Numbered from the stretch's first letter, positions 26,838 through 37,099 are shown. The stretch: DNA of 46,598 nt from an uncultured Succinivibrio sp. (GCA_900754255.1 CAAECI010000118.1:1-46598); one strand, 5' to 3'. Notes: a model not told the origin generated them from the letters alone. Program-made: numbers and translations.

Positions 26838-26858
26838 TACGGACTTTGCGTAGCTTTG

Positions 26859-26896
26859 ACGGGCAGCAGGTATATTATCCTGATGCCCGTTTTTTT
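26859..26896 (+). terminator. Intrinsic terminator of TRAP operon 1
   Basis: ACGGGCA (26859-26865) pairs with TGCCCGT (26884-26890), extended by an inner CAGG/CCTG helix, followed by seven T residues. It separates the alcohol dehydrogenase from the IclR gene, which therefore needs its own promoter or read-through. Confidence 0.9.
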
Positions 26897-26923
26897 GGGG
26901 GGAAGATCGACTGATGAGCTGTT

Positions 26924-27715
26924 ATGAATAACGAAACTAATGAAAAATCGCGGGTACCAGCTTTAAACCGCTGTTTAAAGCTTATGGGACTTATCAGTGC
27001 GTATGATGCGCTGAATGTAAACGATCTGGCAAGCTTAAGCGGGATCCCCAAAAGCAGTGTGTACGTACTGCTGTCGGAGATGGAAAGGCAACGTCTAATT
27101 CGTCAAAAGGCGGATGGATCATATCAGCTGTGGGTGAGGGTGATTGAGCTTGGACAACTGGCCTCAGCCAAACTTGATCTAAGAGAGATAGTCACTGATG
27201 CCATGCGACCGCTACTTGAAAGTATAGATTGTATAGCACTGAATTTCGGGATCATGGATGAGGATGAAGGCTATTATCTTATCAAGCTGTCAAATCCGCA
27301 TTGCAGCGTGAGCATAAGATCCAAGGCCGGCGGCAAATTGTCTTTGGTGCGAGACGGAATAGGGAAATGTCTTTTGGCCTTTCAGCCTCTGCACGTGCGT
27401 ATGCGTCTCATTCCTTCTCTTGATTATACAAAGGTCACGGATACATCGATCACCTCTGCAGCCAAGCTCAAAGACGAGCTTAGCAAAATAAGGAAACAGG
27501 GCTGGTCACTTGGAAACGGAGAAAATGAGTTCGGCGGTCGCAGTGTTTCTGCCCCGGTTTGGGGAACTGGATCGGTGCTTGCAGGAGCGCTCTCGGCACA
27601 GGGACTGAGCACACAATTTACGGATGATAGACTTGAGGAATATGCCGAGCGTATAAAAAAATGTGCAAAGGATTTGAGCATCAAGCTCGGATGGAGAGAA
27701 AAACAGTCTATTTAG
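26924..27715 (+). CDS. IclR family transcriptional regulator (operon 1)
   Basis: 263 residues: winged helix-turn-helix (about 12-70, 'VNDLASLSGIPKSSVYVLLS') and an IclR effector domain (about 85-255; 'GIGKCLLAF', 'GWSLGNGENEFGGRSVSAPV'). This family binds small organic acids and controls nearby catabolic genes. It lies downstream of the TRAP-HIT-dehydrogenase operon and probably regulates it through the palindromes at 22071-22229. The ATG at 26924 is preceded only by a weak GAG. Confidence 0.9.
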   Translation: MNNETNEKSRVPALNRCLKLMGLISAYDALNVNDLASLSGIPKSSVYVLLSEMERQRLIRQKADGSYQLWVRVIELGQLASAKLDLREIVTDAMRPLLESIDCIALNFGIMDEDEGYYLIKLSNPHCSVSIRSKAGGKLSLVRDGIGKCLLAFQPLHVRMRLIPSLDYTKVTDTSITSAAKLKDELSKIRKQGWSLGNGENEFGGRSVSAPVWGTGSVLAGALSAQGLSTQFTDDRLEEYAERIKKCAKDLSIKLGWREKQSI

Positions 27716-27807
27716 GAGGGGATAAAAGATCCAAGATGCCGTCGATCAGACAGATCTTAATATGCAGGGAATGAAGCATTGATCTCGGAAAAGAAATGCG
27801 GACAAAT

Positions 27808-27833
27808 AAGAAGGCGCCCTACGGCGCCTTCTT
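27808..27833. terminator. Bidirectional terminator between iclR-1 and gapA
   Basis: 11-bp perfect stem AAGAAGGCGCC/GGCGCCTTCTT with a CTAC loop between two convergent genes. The flanking bases are AT-rich on both sides. Confidence 0.85.
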
Positions 27834-27861
27834 AACGGTTAAGTAAAATTACTTAATTAAA

Positions 27862-29237
<1,376 letters not shown>

Positions 29238-31451
29238 ATGTCAAATCCAACGATAATTCAGAAAATAGCTGATGAAAACGGTATCGCATCATCCTATGAG
29301 GATGTATGCGGCAACAAAATTTCGATTTCGGATGCGTGCAGGGAGGATACCCTGCGACTTTTGGGCTGGCCTGTTGAGGATGAGGGCAAAGTGGACGCCT
29401 TAAAGAAAAAAAGACTTTCCCAGCTTTGCTCAGATATGCTTGATCCCTGTGAGATCCTAAATGATGAGGATCTTCCTTTCATATTTATACGTACGCGCTC
29501 GGATATACGGGAGAGTGCGGTTATTACCTGGAGCTTCGAATTTGAAGACGGTACCCGTCACACCGTAGCCGAGCCTTTATTGGAGATCGAAATTGCTGAC
29601 TACTTTACTCTTGACGATCAGGAGTACGATTTAAGGCGTTTCATTATTCCCAGAGATCTGAAAATTCCCTACGGCTACCATCATTTTTCCTGTGTGGTGA
29701 CGGACGGATACAGAATTTTTAATTCAAGACGCCTGCTTTTCATAAGAGTGCCGTCAAAAACCTATGCTCCCGCAGAGGCAATGCATAAAAAAATGTGGGG
29801 AGTGAGCGTGCAGCTTTATGCATTGCGCTCAAAAAACAATTGGGGCATAGGTGATTTTGCTGATCTTAAGGAGCTTTTGGGAGATGTGTCCGCCTGCGGT
29901 GGGCAATTTGTAGGATTAAATCCCATGCATGCAGGCTATCCCGCCTCCCCAGATCCCTGCAATTGCTCTCCTTATTCTCCCTCATCCAGACTGTGGCTTA
30001 ATATCGCCTACATCAGCGTGCCTTCGATCCCAGAGTTTGTAAACTGCAAGGAGGCATGTGAGGCGGTGGCATCGCCCTCCTTCCAAAAAGCGCTTAAGGC
30101 TCTGCGTGAGCGAGAGTATGTAGATTGGCATGCTGTGATCGAGCTTAAGCTTAAGATTATGCGTTTGATCTTTACCCATTGCCGCGTGGATGACAAACGC
30201 TCAATACGCGGACGTAAATTTTTGGATTTCATAGAAAAAGGTGGAAACGAGCTTCTGGATATGGCCACCTACGGAGCCATACAGGAGGATCTTTTCAAAG
30301 CCGGTACGGAGGCGTCCGGCTGGCAGGCCTTCCCGCGAGAATTACAAAGAGCTGATTCTCCATTTGTCGAGGTGTGGCGTAACGAGCATGCATCCTCGGT
30401 ACGTTTTTACTGCTATTTGCAGTTCATAGCTCAGGAGCAGCTCGACGAGGCCTATGAGGTCTCACGCCTAAAACAAATGAGCGTAGGCATATATCGCGAT
30501 TTGGCGGTGGGTGTTTCGGCCGGATCCTGCGACGTATGGGCTGATCATGACGGCATTTACCGTACTGAGGCCTCGATCGGAGCTCCGCCCGATCCTCTGG
30601 GACCATTAGGACAGGTTTGGGGATTGGTGCCTATGGATCCTGCACAGCTTAAGCAGACCGGATATAAGGCCGTGATAGATCTTTATCGATGCAATATGCG
30701 ATCCTGCGGCGCCTTACGTATCGATCATGCGGCTGGACTTAACCGTCTTTGGTGGGTTCGGGAAGGAAATAAAGCCTCGGACGGCGTCTATGTTAATTCC
30801 GACATGCACGATCTCTTGGGATTGATATGTCTTGAGTCGTGGCGCCATAAATGCGTGATCATAGCTGAGGATCTGGGCACCATCCCGCAGGCTCTGCGCG
30901 ATGCCTTGTCCTCATGCGGAGCTTTGTCCTACAAGATCTTTTTATATGAACGAGCTCCCGACGGCGGCTTCATCGCCCCCTGCGATTATCCGCAAAAAGC
31001 TATGGCGGCTCTCACCACTCATGATATGCCTACGCTTAAGGGTTGGTGGAACGAGCGTGATCTGACAGACGGTCTTAAGATGGGGATCTATACCGAGGAG
31101 GAGGCGCAGAATTTAGCAAAAGATCGCTCTTATGCCAAGCAACGTATGTTCGACTCCATGCGTTATTTCGGTACTCTTGATCCTAAGATCAAGGGCAATG
31201 CCGCCGACACCTCATTCTCATTTGAGCTTGCGCTCAGCTTGCAAAGACATTTTTGTATGACGAGCTGTCTTTTGTGCTCGTCGCAGCTTGAAGATTGGAT
31301 CGGAGTTGAGAAACCCGTCAATGTTCCAGGGACCTTGCACGAGTATCCTAATTGGAGAAGAAAGCTTACACGCAATCTTAATGAAATATTTGACGATCCG
31401 AATGTAAAAACTCTTACGCAGGCCATGACAGCGGCCCGCAATAGATCCTGA
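29238..31451 (+). CDS. malQ: 4-alpha-glucanotransferase (amylomaltase)
   Basis: GH77 enzyme that transfers maltodextrin segments between glucans, freeing glucose; cytosolic. 737 residues, slightly longer than E. coli MalQ (694) with an added N-terminal beta-rich part. Catalytic residues by motif: nucleophile D496 in 'LRIDHAAGL', acid/base E544 in 'IIAEDLG', and D596 in 'TTHDM'. 'WGVSVQLYALRSKNNWGIGDF' (about 187-207) is the typical domain entry. The Shine-Dalgarno is poor. It lies 19 bases before glgB, so the two form an operon for glycogen or maltodextrin handling. Confidence 0.95.
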   Translation: MSNPTIIQKIADENGIASSYEDVCGNKISISDACREDTLRLLGWPVEDEGKVDALKKKRLSQLCSDMLDPCEILNDEDLPFIFIRTRSDIRESAVITWSFEFEDGTRHTVAEPLLEIEIADYFTLDDQEYDLRRFIIPRDLKIPYGYHHFSCVVTDGYRIFNSRRLLFIRVPSKTYAPAEAMHKKMWGVSVQLYALRSKNNWGIGDFADLKELLGDVSACGGQFVGLNPMHAGYPASPDPCNCSPYSPSSRLWLNIAYISVPSIPEFVNCKEACEAVASPSFQKALKALREREYVDWHAVIELKLKIMRLIFTHCRVDDKRSIRGRKFLDFIEKGGNELLDMATYGAIQEDLFKAGTEASGWQAFPRELQRADSPFVEVWRNEHASSVRFYCYLQFIAQEQLDEAYEVSRLKQMSVGIYRDLAVGVSAGSCDVWADHDGIYRTEASIGAPPDPLGPLGQVWGLVPMDPAQLKQTGYKAVIDLYRCNMRSCGALRIDHAAGLNRLWWVREGNKASDGVYVNSDMHDLLGLICLESWRHKCVIIAEDLGTIPQALRDALSSCGALSYKIFLYERAPDGGFIAPCDYPQKAMAALTTHDMPTLKGWWNERDLTDGLKMGIYTEEEAQNLAKDRSYAKQRMFDSMRYFGTLDPKIKGNAADTSFSFELALSLQRHFCMTSCLLCSSQLEDWIGVEKPVNVPGTLHEYPNWRRKLTRNLNEIFDDPNVKTLTQAMTAARNRS

Positions 31452-31470
31452 TGCAATCGAGGAGATAAAA

Positions 31471-33645
31471 ATGCTGATCGATGATTTAAATGCAGCGAAA
31501 TTGACCAAACCCTTCGAGGAGTTGGGATTACAGCCTTTAAACGGAGGCGGATACGTACTGCGTGCCTATCTGCCCAGAGCCCGTAGCGTCGATGTCTTTT
31601 GTTTAAAGGATAAAAAGAAGCTGTGTACGCTCGATGATGCCGGCAACGGTCTATTTGTAAAGGAGCTTCCGGCCTTAAAGGAAGCGGTGCACTATCAATT
31701 TAAGATCGCCTATGACGACTCCGTAGTCGATTTTATTGACCCTTATCAATTTAGGGACGAGGCTTTCTACGGCCTTTCCACCATGAATGAAACTCCGGCC
31801 AATATCTATAAGACCTTGGGTGCACAGCTTATTGAGATTGAGGTTGACGGAGTAAAGGTAAAGGGCGTCAAATTTGCAGTCTATGCTCCCTCGGCGACCT
31901 GCGTATCGGTGATCGGTGATTTTAACTTTTGGGACGGACGTCGTCATCCCATGGCACGATCGCTCATGGGGCATTGGGTGCTCTTTGTGCCCGGGATCAC
32001 AGCAGGACAAAGATATAAATTCGAGATCAAAGATCCCAACGGGAACCGTCTGCCGCATAAGGCTGATCCGGTAGGATTTGCCCATGAGCAATATCCATCC
32101 TTTGCCTCCGTAGTAACCGATCAAAAAAGCTATGTTTGGCATGATGAGAAGTGGCGTCGTTCACAGTTAAACGACAAGCTCAAGCGGCCCATTACCACCT
32201 ACGAGTTGCATTTGGGATCTTGGAAGCACGGCGAGGGAGATAAGCCTTTGACTTACCGTGAGCTAGCCAAGGAGCTTAGCGCCTACGTCAAGCAAATGGG
32301 GTATACCCATGTGGAGCTTATGCCGGTAATGGAGCATCCATTTACCGGTTCCTGGGGATATCAGCCTACGGGACTTTTTGCACCTACCAGCCGTTACGGT
32401 ACTCCCGATGATTTTAAATTCTTCGTGGATACTCTGCACCAAAACGGGATCGGTGTGATCTTAGATTGGGTTCCAGCTCATTTCCCTACCGATGCCTTCG
32501 GTTTGGCCCGTTTTGACGGAACCTGTGTATATGAGTATGAGGATCCTCGTCGCGGCTGGCATCCGGATTGGAATTCACTCATCTATGATTTCGGACGTGA
32601 TACCGTCCGTCGTTTCCTCATTGCCTCGGCTCTTATTTGGCTTGATTACTATCATGTCGACGGTCTGCGTGTCGATGCCGTGGCCTCCATGCTTTATTGG
32701 GATTATTCGCGAAAGGACGGCGAATGGGTACCCAACGTTGACGGTGGCAATATAAACTATGAGGCCGTAAGCTTCCTTAAGTGGTTCAATGAAGAGGTTT
32801 ACCGCAATTACCCTGCAGCTATGACCATAGCTGAGGAATCCACCGCCTTTACCGGAGTATCGCGTCCTACCTACACGGGCGGTTTGGGCTTTGGCTTTAA
32901 ATGGAATATGGGTTGGATGCACGATTCGCTTCAGTACATGGAAACCGATCCTTTCTTTAGAAAGTATCACCACGGCGAGATGTCGTTTTCCATGATCTAT
33001 GCCTATAACGAGAATTTCGTGCTTTCCATTTCCCATGATGAGGTAACGCACGGCAAGCATTCACTTTTGTATAAAATGCCGGGTGACGAATGGCAGCAGG
33101 CAGCCAATCTGCGTGCCTATTTAGGCTTCCAGTATGCCCATCCCGGAAAGAAGCTTAATTTCATGGGCAGTGAATTCGGTCAGGGCTCGGAATGGAATGT
33201 AGATGCCCAGCTTGATTGGTGGCTTTTAAGATATGAAAAGCATCAGGGAATTCAGGATCTTGTACGCGATCTGAACAAGCTGTATACGGGCGATCCCTGC
33301 CTGTGGCAGAACGATTATGATCCCAAAGCCTTTACTTGGCTTGATGTTACCGACTCCGAGCACAGCATTTTTGCCATGCTGAGAACGCTTCCGGATGGTG
33401 ATGACGAGATCATAGCGGTTTCGAATATGACCCCCGTTCCGTATATAGCTTATCGCTTGGGTGTGCCTAAACCCGGTACATATCAGGTGGTGCTCAATAC
33501 GGACGACAAGAAATATTGGGGATCGGGATATGATGCGCTGTCGCAAAATATCGAGGCCTCGAATATTTCATGGCAGAACCAGTTCCATTCCATAGTGCTG
33601 GATCTTCCTCCCTTGGCCACCATCTTTGTAAAGCGTGTCAAGTAA
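31471..33645 (+). CDS. glgB: 1,4-alpha-glucan branching enzyme
   Basis: GH13 enzyme introducing alpha-1,6 branches into glycogen. 724 residues (E. coli 728). N-terminal CBM48-type domains ('VKFAVYAPSATCVSVIGDFN', about 133-152), then the catalytic barrel with nucleophile D402 ('GLRVDAV'), acid E455 ('TIAEEST') and D523 ('SHDEVTHGK'), each three less than in E. coli. GAGGAG ribosome site. The operon lacks glgC, glgA and glgP within this window. A terminator follows. Confidence 0.97.
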   Translation: MLIDDLNAAKLTKPFEELGLQPLNGGGYVLRAYLPRARSVDVFCLKDKKKLCTLDDAGNGLFVKELPALKEAVHYQFKIAYDDSVVDFIDPYQFRDEAFYGLSTMNETPANIYKTLGAQLIEIEVDGVKVKGVKFAVYAPSATCVSVIGDFNFWDGRRHPMARSLMGHWVLFVPGITAGQRYKFEIKDPNGNRLPHKADPVGFAHEQYPSFASVVTDQKSYVWHDEKWRRSQLNDKLKRPITTYELHLGSWKHGEGDKPLTYRELAKELSAYVKQMGYTHVELMPVMEHPFTGSWGYQPTGLFAPTSRYGTPDDFKFFVDTLHQNGIGVILDWVPAHFPTDAFGLARFDGTCVYEYEDPRRGWHPDWNSLIYDFGRDTVRRFLIASALIWLDYYHVDGLRVDAVASMLYWDYSRKDGEWVPNVDGGNINYEAVSFLKWFNEEVYRNYPAAMTIAEESTAFTGVSRPTYTGGLGFGFKWNMGWMHDSLQYMETDPFFRKYHHGEMSFSMIYAYNENFVLSISHDEVTHGKHSLLYKMPGDEWQQAANLRAYLGFQYAHPGKKLNFMGSEFGQGSEWNVDAQLDWWLLRYEKHQGIQDLVRDLNKLYTGDPCLWQNDYDPKAFTWLDVTDSEHSIFAMLRTLPDGDDEIIAVSNMTPVPYIAYRLGVPKPGTYQVVLNTDDKKYWGSGYDALSQNIEASNISWQNQFHSIVLDLPPLATIFVKRVK

Positions 33646-33666
33646 TAGGCTTTTCACCTCTATCTC

Positions 33667-33700
33667 TCCCTCGCAGGAATGCGGGGGATCTCTTCTTTTA
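33667..33700 (+). terminator. Terminator of malQ-glgB
   Basis: 8-bp stem TCCCTCGC/GCGGGGGA (one G-U) with a 6-base loop, followed by a pyrimidine/T-rich tract (TCTCTTCTTTTA), 22 bases after the glgB stop. Confidence 0.75.
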
Positions 33701-33771
33701 TCATAAATGTGTTCTCAGCATTTACTTTTTTTACCTCAAACACAAAAAAATAGCATTGTGAATATATAAAT

Positions 33772-33788
33772 TGATACAATTTGTGTCA
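33772..33788 (+). promoter_or_regulatory. Near-perfect 17-bp palindrome upstream of the ATPase/TOPRIM operon
   Basis: TGATACAATTTGTGTCA is an 8-1-8 inverted repeat with one mismatch. It contains TACAAT, a possible -10. It lies about 155 bases before the ATPase gene in otherwise AT-rich spacer, so it is a likely operator/promoter for that pair. Confidence 0.45.
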
Positions 33789-33944
33789 GATCGCAGATAT
33801 TTGGGTTAAAAGAAAACAAAACAGCGGTTTTGAAATATAACTATCAGTCTATAAGAAAAATATTTAGGAAATGACTTAGAAAAGCACAAAAATCTCAAAC
33901 AATTATGAGTTAGATCCATCAATTCCTTCAGTCTGATCATTGCT

Positions 33945-35375
33945 ATGTCGAATTTTTCAAGAATTACGGGAATATCGCTAAAAAATTTTAAAAACGTGGA
34001 ATACGGAAGGATAGCTGATCTGGAGTTCTCTGAAGAAAGCCCCAGTATCCTCGGATTATACGGTCAGAACGGATCGGGAAAAACCGCGGTGGTTGAGGCC
34101 TGTCAGCTTCTTAAGTGTGTAATGTCGGGGCTTAGAATCCCCGACCGTTTTGTGCATGCCATAAGCTACGGTAAGGAATATGCCGAACTTGTTTTTTCCT
34201 TCGTTTTAAGGGTTAAGGACAAGAAGCAGGCGGAAAAGCCTTATGTTGTGGTGCATGCGGATTATGCCTTTAAAATAACCGGACAGGAAAAGATCTCACT
34301 TGATGACAACGAAAGCCGCGAACAGGTCAAGATTTTTGATGAGGTTATAAAGATTAGTTGCAAGGAAAATGCTAAGTTTTTGCGCCAAAACGTCCTCATC
34401 GACACCTCTCAAAAGAATCCATACGCACCCTTATATTTATTCAAGGATAGGGATCTTAGAAACAGATCACCTCATATTGATGAGGAACTGAGTAATATTA
34501 AATATTTAGCTCAGAATTCAGCCGTGTCAGCGATTTTTAACGATCGCGTCATGGCAGTGCTTTTTAAAGTTGATAACGATTTTTTTAAGAGCGTGTTGAA
34601 CGCTTTAAAGCTTTACGCACTGACCGGTCTTTGTGTGATCACCACGAAAGATCAAAATATTTTGGATTTCGGTCTTATGAGTATGAGCATGGGACTTTTG
34701 GAGAAGAGATCGGATAACGGAGAGGAAATAAATACTGCGGTGGGCACAATGATTTTGCCGCTTTTATCGAAAGTGCAGATCCCGCTTGAGCAGGCAAAAA
34801 TTATTGAACAGGCGGTGGCATCGCTAAATAATGTGCTCGAAAGTTTAATTCCGGGACTTAACGTGCAATTGTGTGAAAAGAATGTTTCAACTGACGCTAA
34901 GGGGCAGGAGGTATGCAATATCGAGGTTTACTCGTTGCGTAAATCCGTAAAGGTGCCGCTGGAATTTGAGTCAAACGGTATAAAAAAACTAATAAGTATT
35001 TTGCAGCTCATCATTGCCGTCTTTAACCGATCGGACGTAACAGCGGTAATTGATGAACTGGATGCCGGGATCTTCGAATATCTTTTGGGAGATCTGCTGT
35101 CAGTCATAGCAGAGAAAGGAAAGGGGCAATTTTTCTTTACCTCGCACAACCTAAGACCGCTCGAATTACTTGATAAAAAATATTTGTGCTTTACGAGCGT
35201 AAATCCTACTAACCGCTACGTCAGAGCCAAAGGAATTAAAAGCAATAACAATATTCGTGATTTATATATCAGAGAACTACAGCTCGGCGGACAAAAGGAT
35301 CCTTTGTATGAGAGTACGGATAAATCAAGGATCGCTTTTAATCTGTATAAAGCAGGACATGCCGATCCTATATGA
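33945..35375 (+). CDS. AAA15/OLD-like ATPase of a two-gene module
   Basis: 476-residue ABC/SMC-type ATPase. 'ISLKNFKNVEYG' (10-21) is the classic start of RecF/OLD/AAA15 proteins. Walker A is GQNGSGKT (40-47). A signature-like 'ESNGIKKL' lies at 342-349. Walker B is 'AVIDELDAG' (367-375, D370, E371), followed by 'FTSHNL' with the sensor His at 401. There is no nuclease domain; the middle third is an irregular helical insertion. It overlaps the next gene by 4 bases (ATGA), so the two are translated together. Architecture matches the ATPase half of split ATPase/TOPRIM defence systems (AriA of PARIS, AbiLi). The exact family is not certain. The ribosome site is weak. Confidence 0.8.
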   Translation: MSNFSRITGISLKNFKNVEYGRIADLEFSEESPSILGLYGQNGSGKTAVVEACQLLKCVMSGLRIPDRFVHAISYGKEYAELVFSFVLRVKDKKQAEKPYVVVHADYAFKITGQEKISLDDNESREQVKIFDEVIKISCKENAKFLRQNVLIDTSQKNPYAPLYLFKDRDLRNRSPHIDEELSNIKYLAQNSAVSAIFNDRVMAVLFKVDNDFFKSVLNALKLYALTGLCVITTKDQNILDFGLMSMSMGLLEKRSDNGEEINTAVGTMILPLLSKVQIPLEQAKIIEQAVASLNNVLESLIPGLNVQLCEKNVSTDAKGQEVCNIEVYSLRKSVKVPLEFESNGIKKLISILQLIIAVFNRSDVTAVIDELDAGIFEYLLGDLLSVIAEKGKGQFFFTSHNLRPLELLDKKYLCFTSVNPTNRYVRAKGIKSNNNIRDLYIRELQLGGQKDPLYESTDKSRIAFNLYKAGHADPI

Positions 35376-36127
35376 AAGCGGTACTGATGATCTTAGAAGG
35401 ACCTTCGGATGATACTGCTTTGGCAGGTCCGATAAGCGCTTTATTAAAGGAATTGTCGGTCAAGACCTTTGTGGTGCACGGTGACATAACATCCAAGATC
35501 CCCGATCATCTCGATCATAAATCAGATGATGTTGTTAAGGTGGTCAATGAAATTTTTAAAAAGCATTTGCACGAGAGCAAGCTTAAGATCAGCGATTTTG
35601 TAGCTGTATTTTTGCTTACGGATCTGGACGGGATCTATCTTGACAAGGAAAGAATAAAAGAAGATCCGGATCTCAAAAAGCCTCGATACGCTGAGCGAAG
35701 CATAAGCCATTGCTCCAAGGAGAAGATCGAAACTAGAAACGATAAAAAAAAGATAAATATCAAAACGCTTTACAGACGTTGCTCGGCTTTATCCTATCGA
35801 CGTTACAAAGTTCCGTTTTATGTTTTTTTTATGTCCTGCAATCTGGAGCATGCTCTGTTCAACAGATTTAATTGCAACAATAATGATAAAGAAAGACTTG
35901 CATACGATTTTCACGAAAAATACGACTCCAATCCGCAAGAGTTTTACGAATTTTTGCAAAGCCTGATGCCGAGTGTTGTAGCAAACGGAGCACAAGACTC
36001 TGCCTCCGCTCATGATCTGTATTTTGACTCTTGGGAAGCGGTCGAACAAATAAACGATTGCATTCCGAGATCGTCAAATTTGGCGCTCATCAAAAAATTG
36101 GCGATTGATCTTGAATCAAAATCTTAG
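35372..36127 (+). CDS. TOPRIM-like partner protein of the ATPase
   Basis: 251 residues, not assigned to a named family by eye. The N-terminus has E9 in 'LEGPSDDT' and a strand ending in D84-x-D86 ('LLTDLDGIY'), the Glu and DxD pattern of TOPRIM nucleases (OLD, RloB/AbiLii, AriB). 'VVHGDITSK' (34-42) and 'FFMSCNLEHALFN' (152-164) look like family hallmarks. From memory, hypothetical proteins in Firmicutes that also follow AAA ATPases carry similar 'SCNLDH' text. This start overlaps the ATPase stop as ATGA. It is probably the effector, a nuclease acting on RNA or DNA; the substrate is unknown. It converges on an IclR gene with only 9 bases between stops. Confidence 0.7.
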   Translation: MKAVLMILEGPSDDTALAGPISALLKELSVKTFVVHGDITSKIPDHLDHKSDDVVKVVNEIFKKHLHESKLKISDFVAVFLLTDLDGIYLDKERIKEDPDLKKPRYAERSISHCSKEKIETRNDKKKINIKTLYRRCSALSYRRYKVPFYVFFMSCNLEHALFNRFNCNNNDKERLAYDFHEKYDSNPQEFYEFLQSLMPSVVANGAQDSASAHDLYFDSWEAVEQINDCIPRSSNLALIKKLAIDLESKS

Positions 36128-36136
36128 TCGAGACCT

Positions 36137-36898
36137 TCAGAAATTTTTTCCTATATTCCGCGCCGCTCTTTGCAAAGCATTCACGAGCTCCGTCATGTCA
36201 AGCTTGTTTATATGCATGTCGTTGCCGCTCACGCTTAGGGCACCGAGCAGTGAATGCATGGAATCATATACGGGTACGGCCAGTCCTTTGATGTGCGGTG
36301 TGAATTCCCCGTCGCATTCGCAAAAGCCCAGATCTCGGATCTTTTGCATTTGAAGATCCAATTCCTCCCAGCTGGTAACGGTTTTTTCCGTAAATCTTTC
36401 AAGCTCATATCCTTTATAGCTTTTAACCTCGGAGTCTGATGCAAAGGACAACAGGCATTTTCCGGCAGAGGTGGCGTGCATGGGACGCATGGGTCTTTGA
36501 GTGCCGTGCAAAGAGGAAAAAGTACTTCCCTCCGAGACGGTCATGCAGCTTGGGATCCCTGCGCCCTGAGCGTAGGGTATACAAAGCTCGAATTTTTCCT
36601 CAAAGGTAAGGCTTAGAGCATCAAGGTATTTTTTGGCTACCGTGCACAGAGGTAACCCCGCCTGTGCCGCCGATCCTATAAAGTAAAGCTTAAGCCCGAG
36701 GCCATAGCATTTGTTGGCGGGGTTTTGATAGATAAGATCGCGTTCCTTCAGAGTATTTAAAATGCGAAAGGTGCCGCTTTTAACCATGGACAGTGAGCGG
36801 CTTATTTCACTGACTCCCATTTCATGTCCGGCCGCAGCCAAAAGCTCGATCACGTCGAATGTTTTATTGAGCAGGTTGATATTGTTGCTGTCGGCCAT
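36137..36898 (-). CDS. IclR family transcriptional regulator (operon 2)
   Basis: 253 residues: winged helix domain (about 10-70; 'GVSEISRSLSMVKSGTFRIL') and IclR effector domain (about 80-245; 'HATSAGKCLLSFAS', 'GFCECDGEFTPHIKGLAVPV'). It is divergent from the TRAP operon that begins at 37100, with a perfect 23-bp palindrome between them. So it is very likely the specific regulator of that operon, and the imported acid or its metabolite the likely effector. Confidence 0.92.
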   Translation of the reverse strand: MADSNNINLLNKTFDVIELLAAAGHEMGVSEISRSLSMVKSGTFRILNTLKERDLIYQNPANKCYGLGLKLYFIGSAAQAGLPLCTVAKKYLDALSLTFEEKFELCIPYAQGAGIPSCMTVSEGSTFSSLHGTQRPMRPMHATSAGKCLLSFASDSEVKSYKGYELERFTEKTVTSWEELDLQMQKIRDLGFCECDGEFTPHIKGLAVPVYDSMHSLLGALSVSGNDMHINKLDMTELVNALQRAARNIGKNF

Positions 36899-36974
36899 AT
36901 TTTCCGTATTTATCCGTCTTCAATTTTATGCAGGGACATTTTTATATTTTACGAGGTTTTATTAAAAAGAATTT

Positions 36975-36990
36975 TGTGATCTTGATCATT
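36975..36990 (+). promoter_or_regulatory. CRP-like site between iclR-2 and TRAP operon 2
   Basis: TGTGA-N6-TCATT: one perfect and one partial half-site of the CRP consensus TGTGA-N6-TCACA, about 55 bases upstream of the palindrome. Catabolite control is plausible but unproven. Confidence 0.35.
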
Positions 36991-37043
36991 ATTTTATTAA
37001 AAGACGGAGGAAAAAGGGCCGTGCATTTTCTATAGTTAGCATA

Positions 37044-37066
37044 ATCGTTCCACTCAGTGGAACGAT
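37044..37066 (+). promoter_or_regulatory. Perfect 23-bp palindrome, probable IclR operator
   Basis: Arms ATCGTTCCACT (37044-37054) and AGTGGAACGAT (37056-37066) around a single C. The inner GTTCCAC/GTGGAAC resembles sites known for IclR-family members such as KdgR, built on TTCCA/TGGAA. It lies 34 bases before the dctP ATG and just after CATAAT (37040-37045), so a bound repressor would block the promoter. Confidence 0.7.
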
Positions 37067-37099
37067 ATTGGCAAAACTTACATAAGAAGAGGAAAAAGT

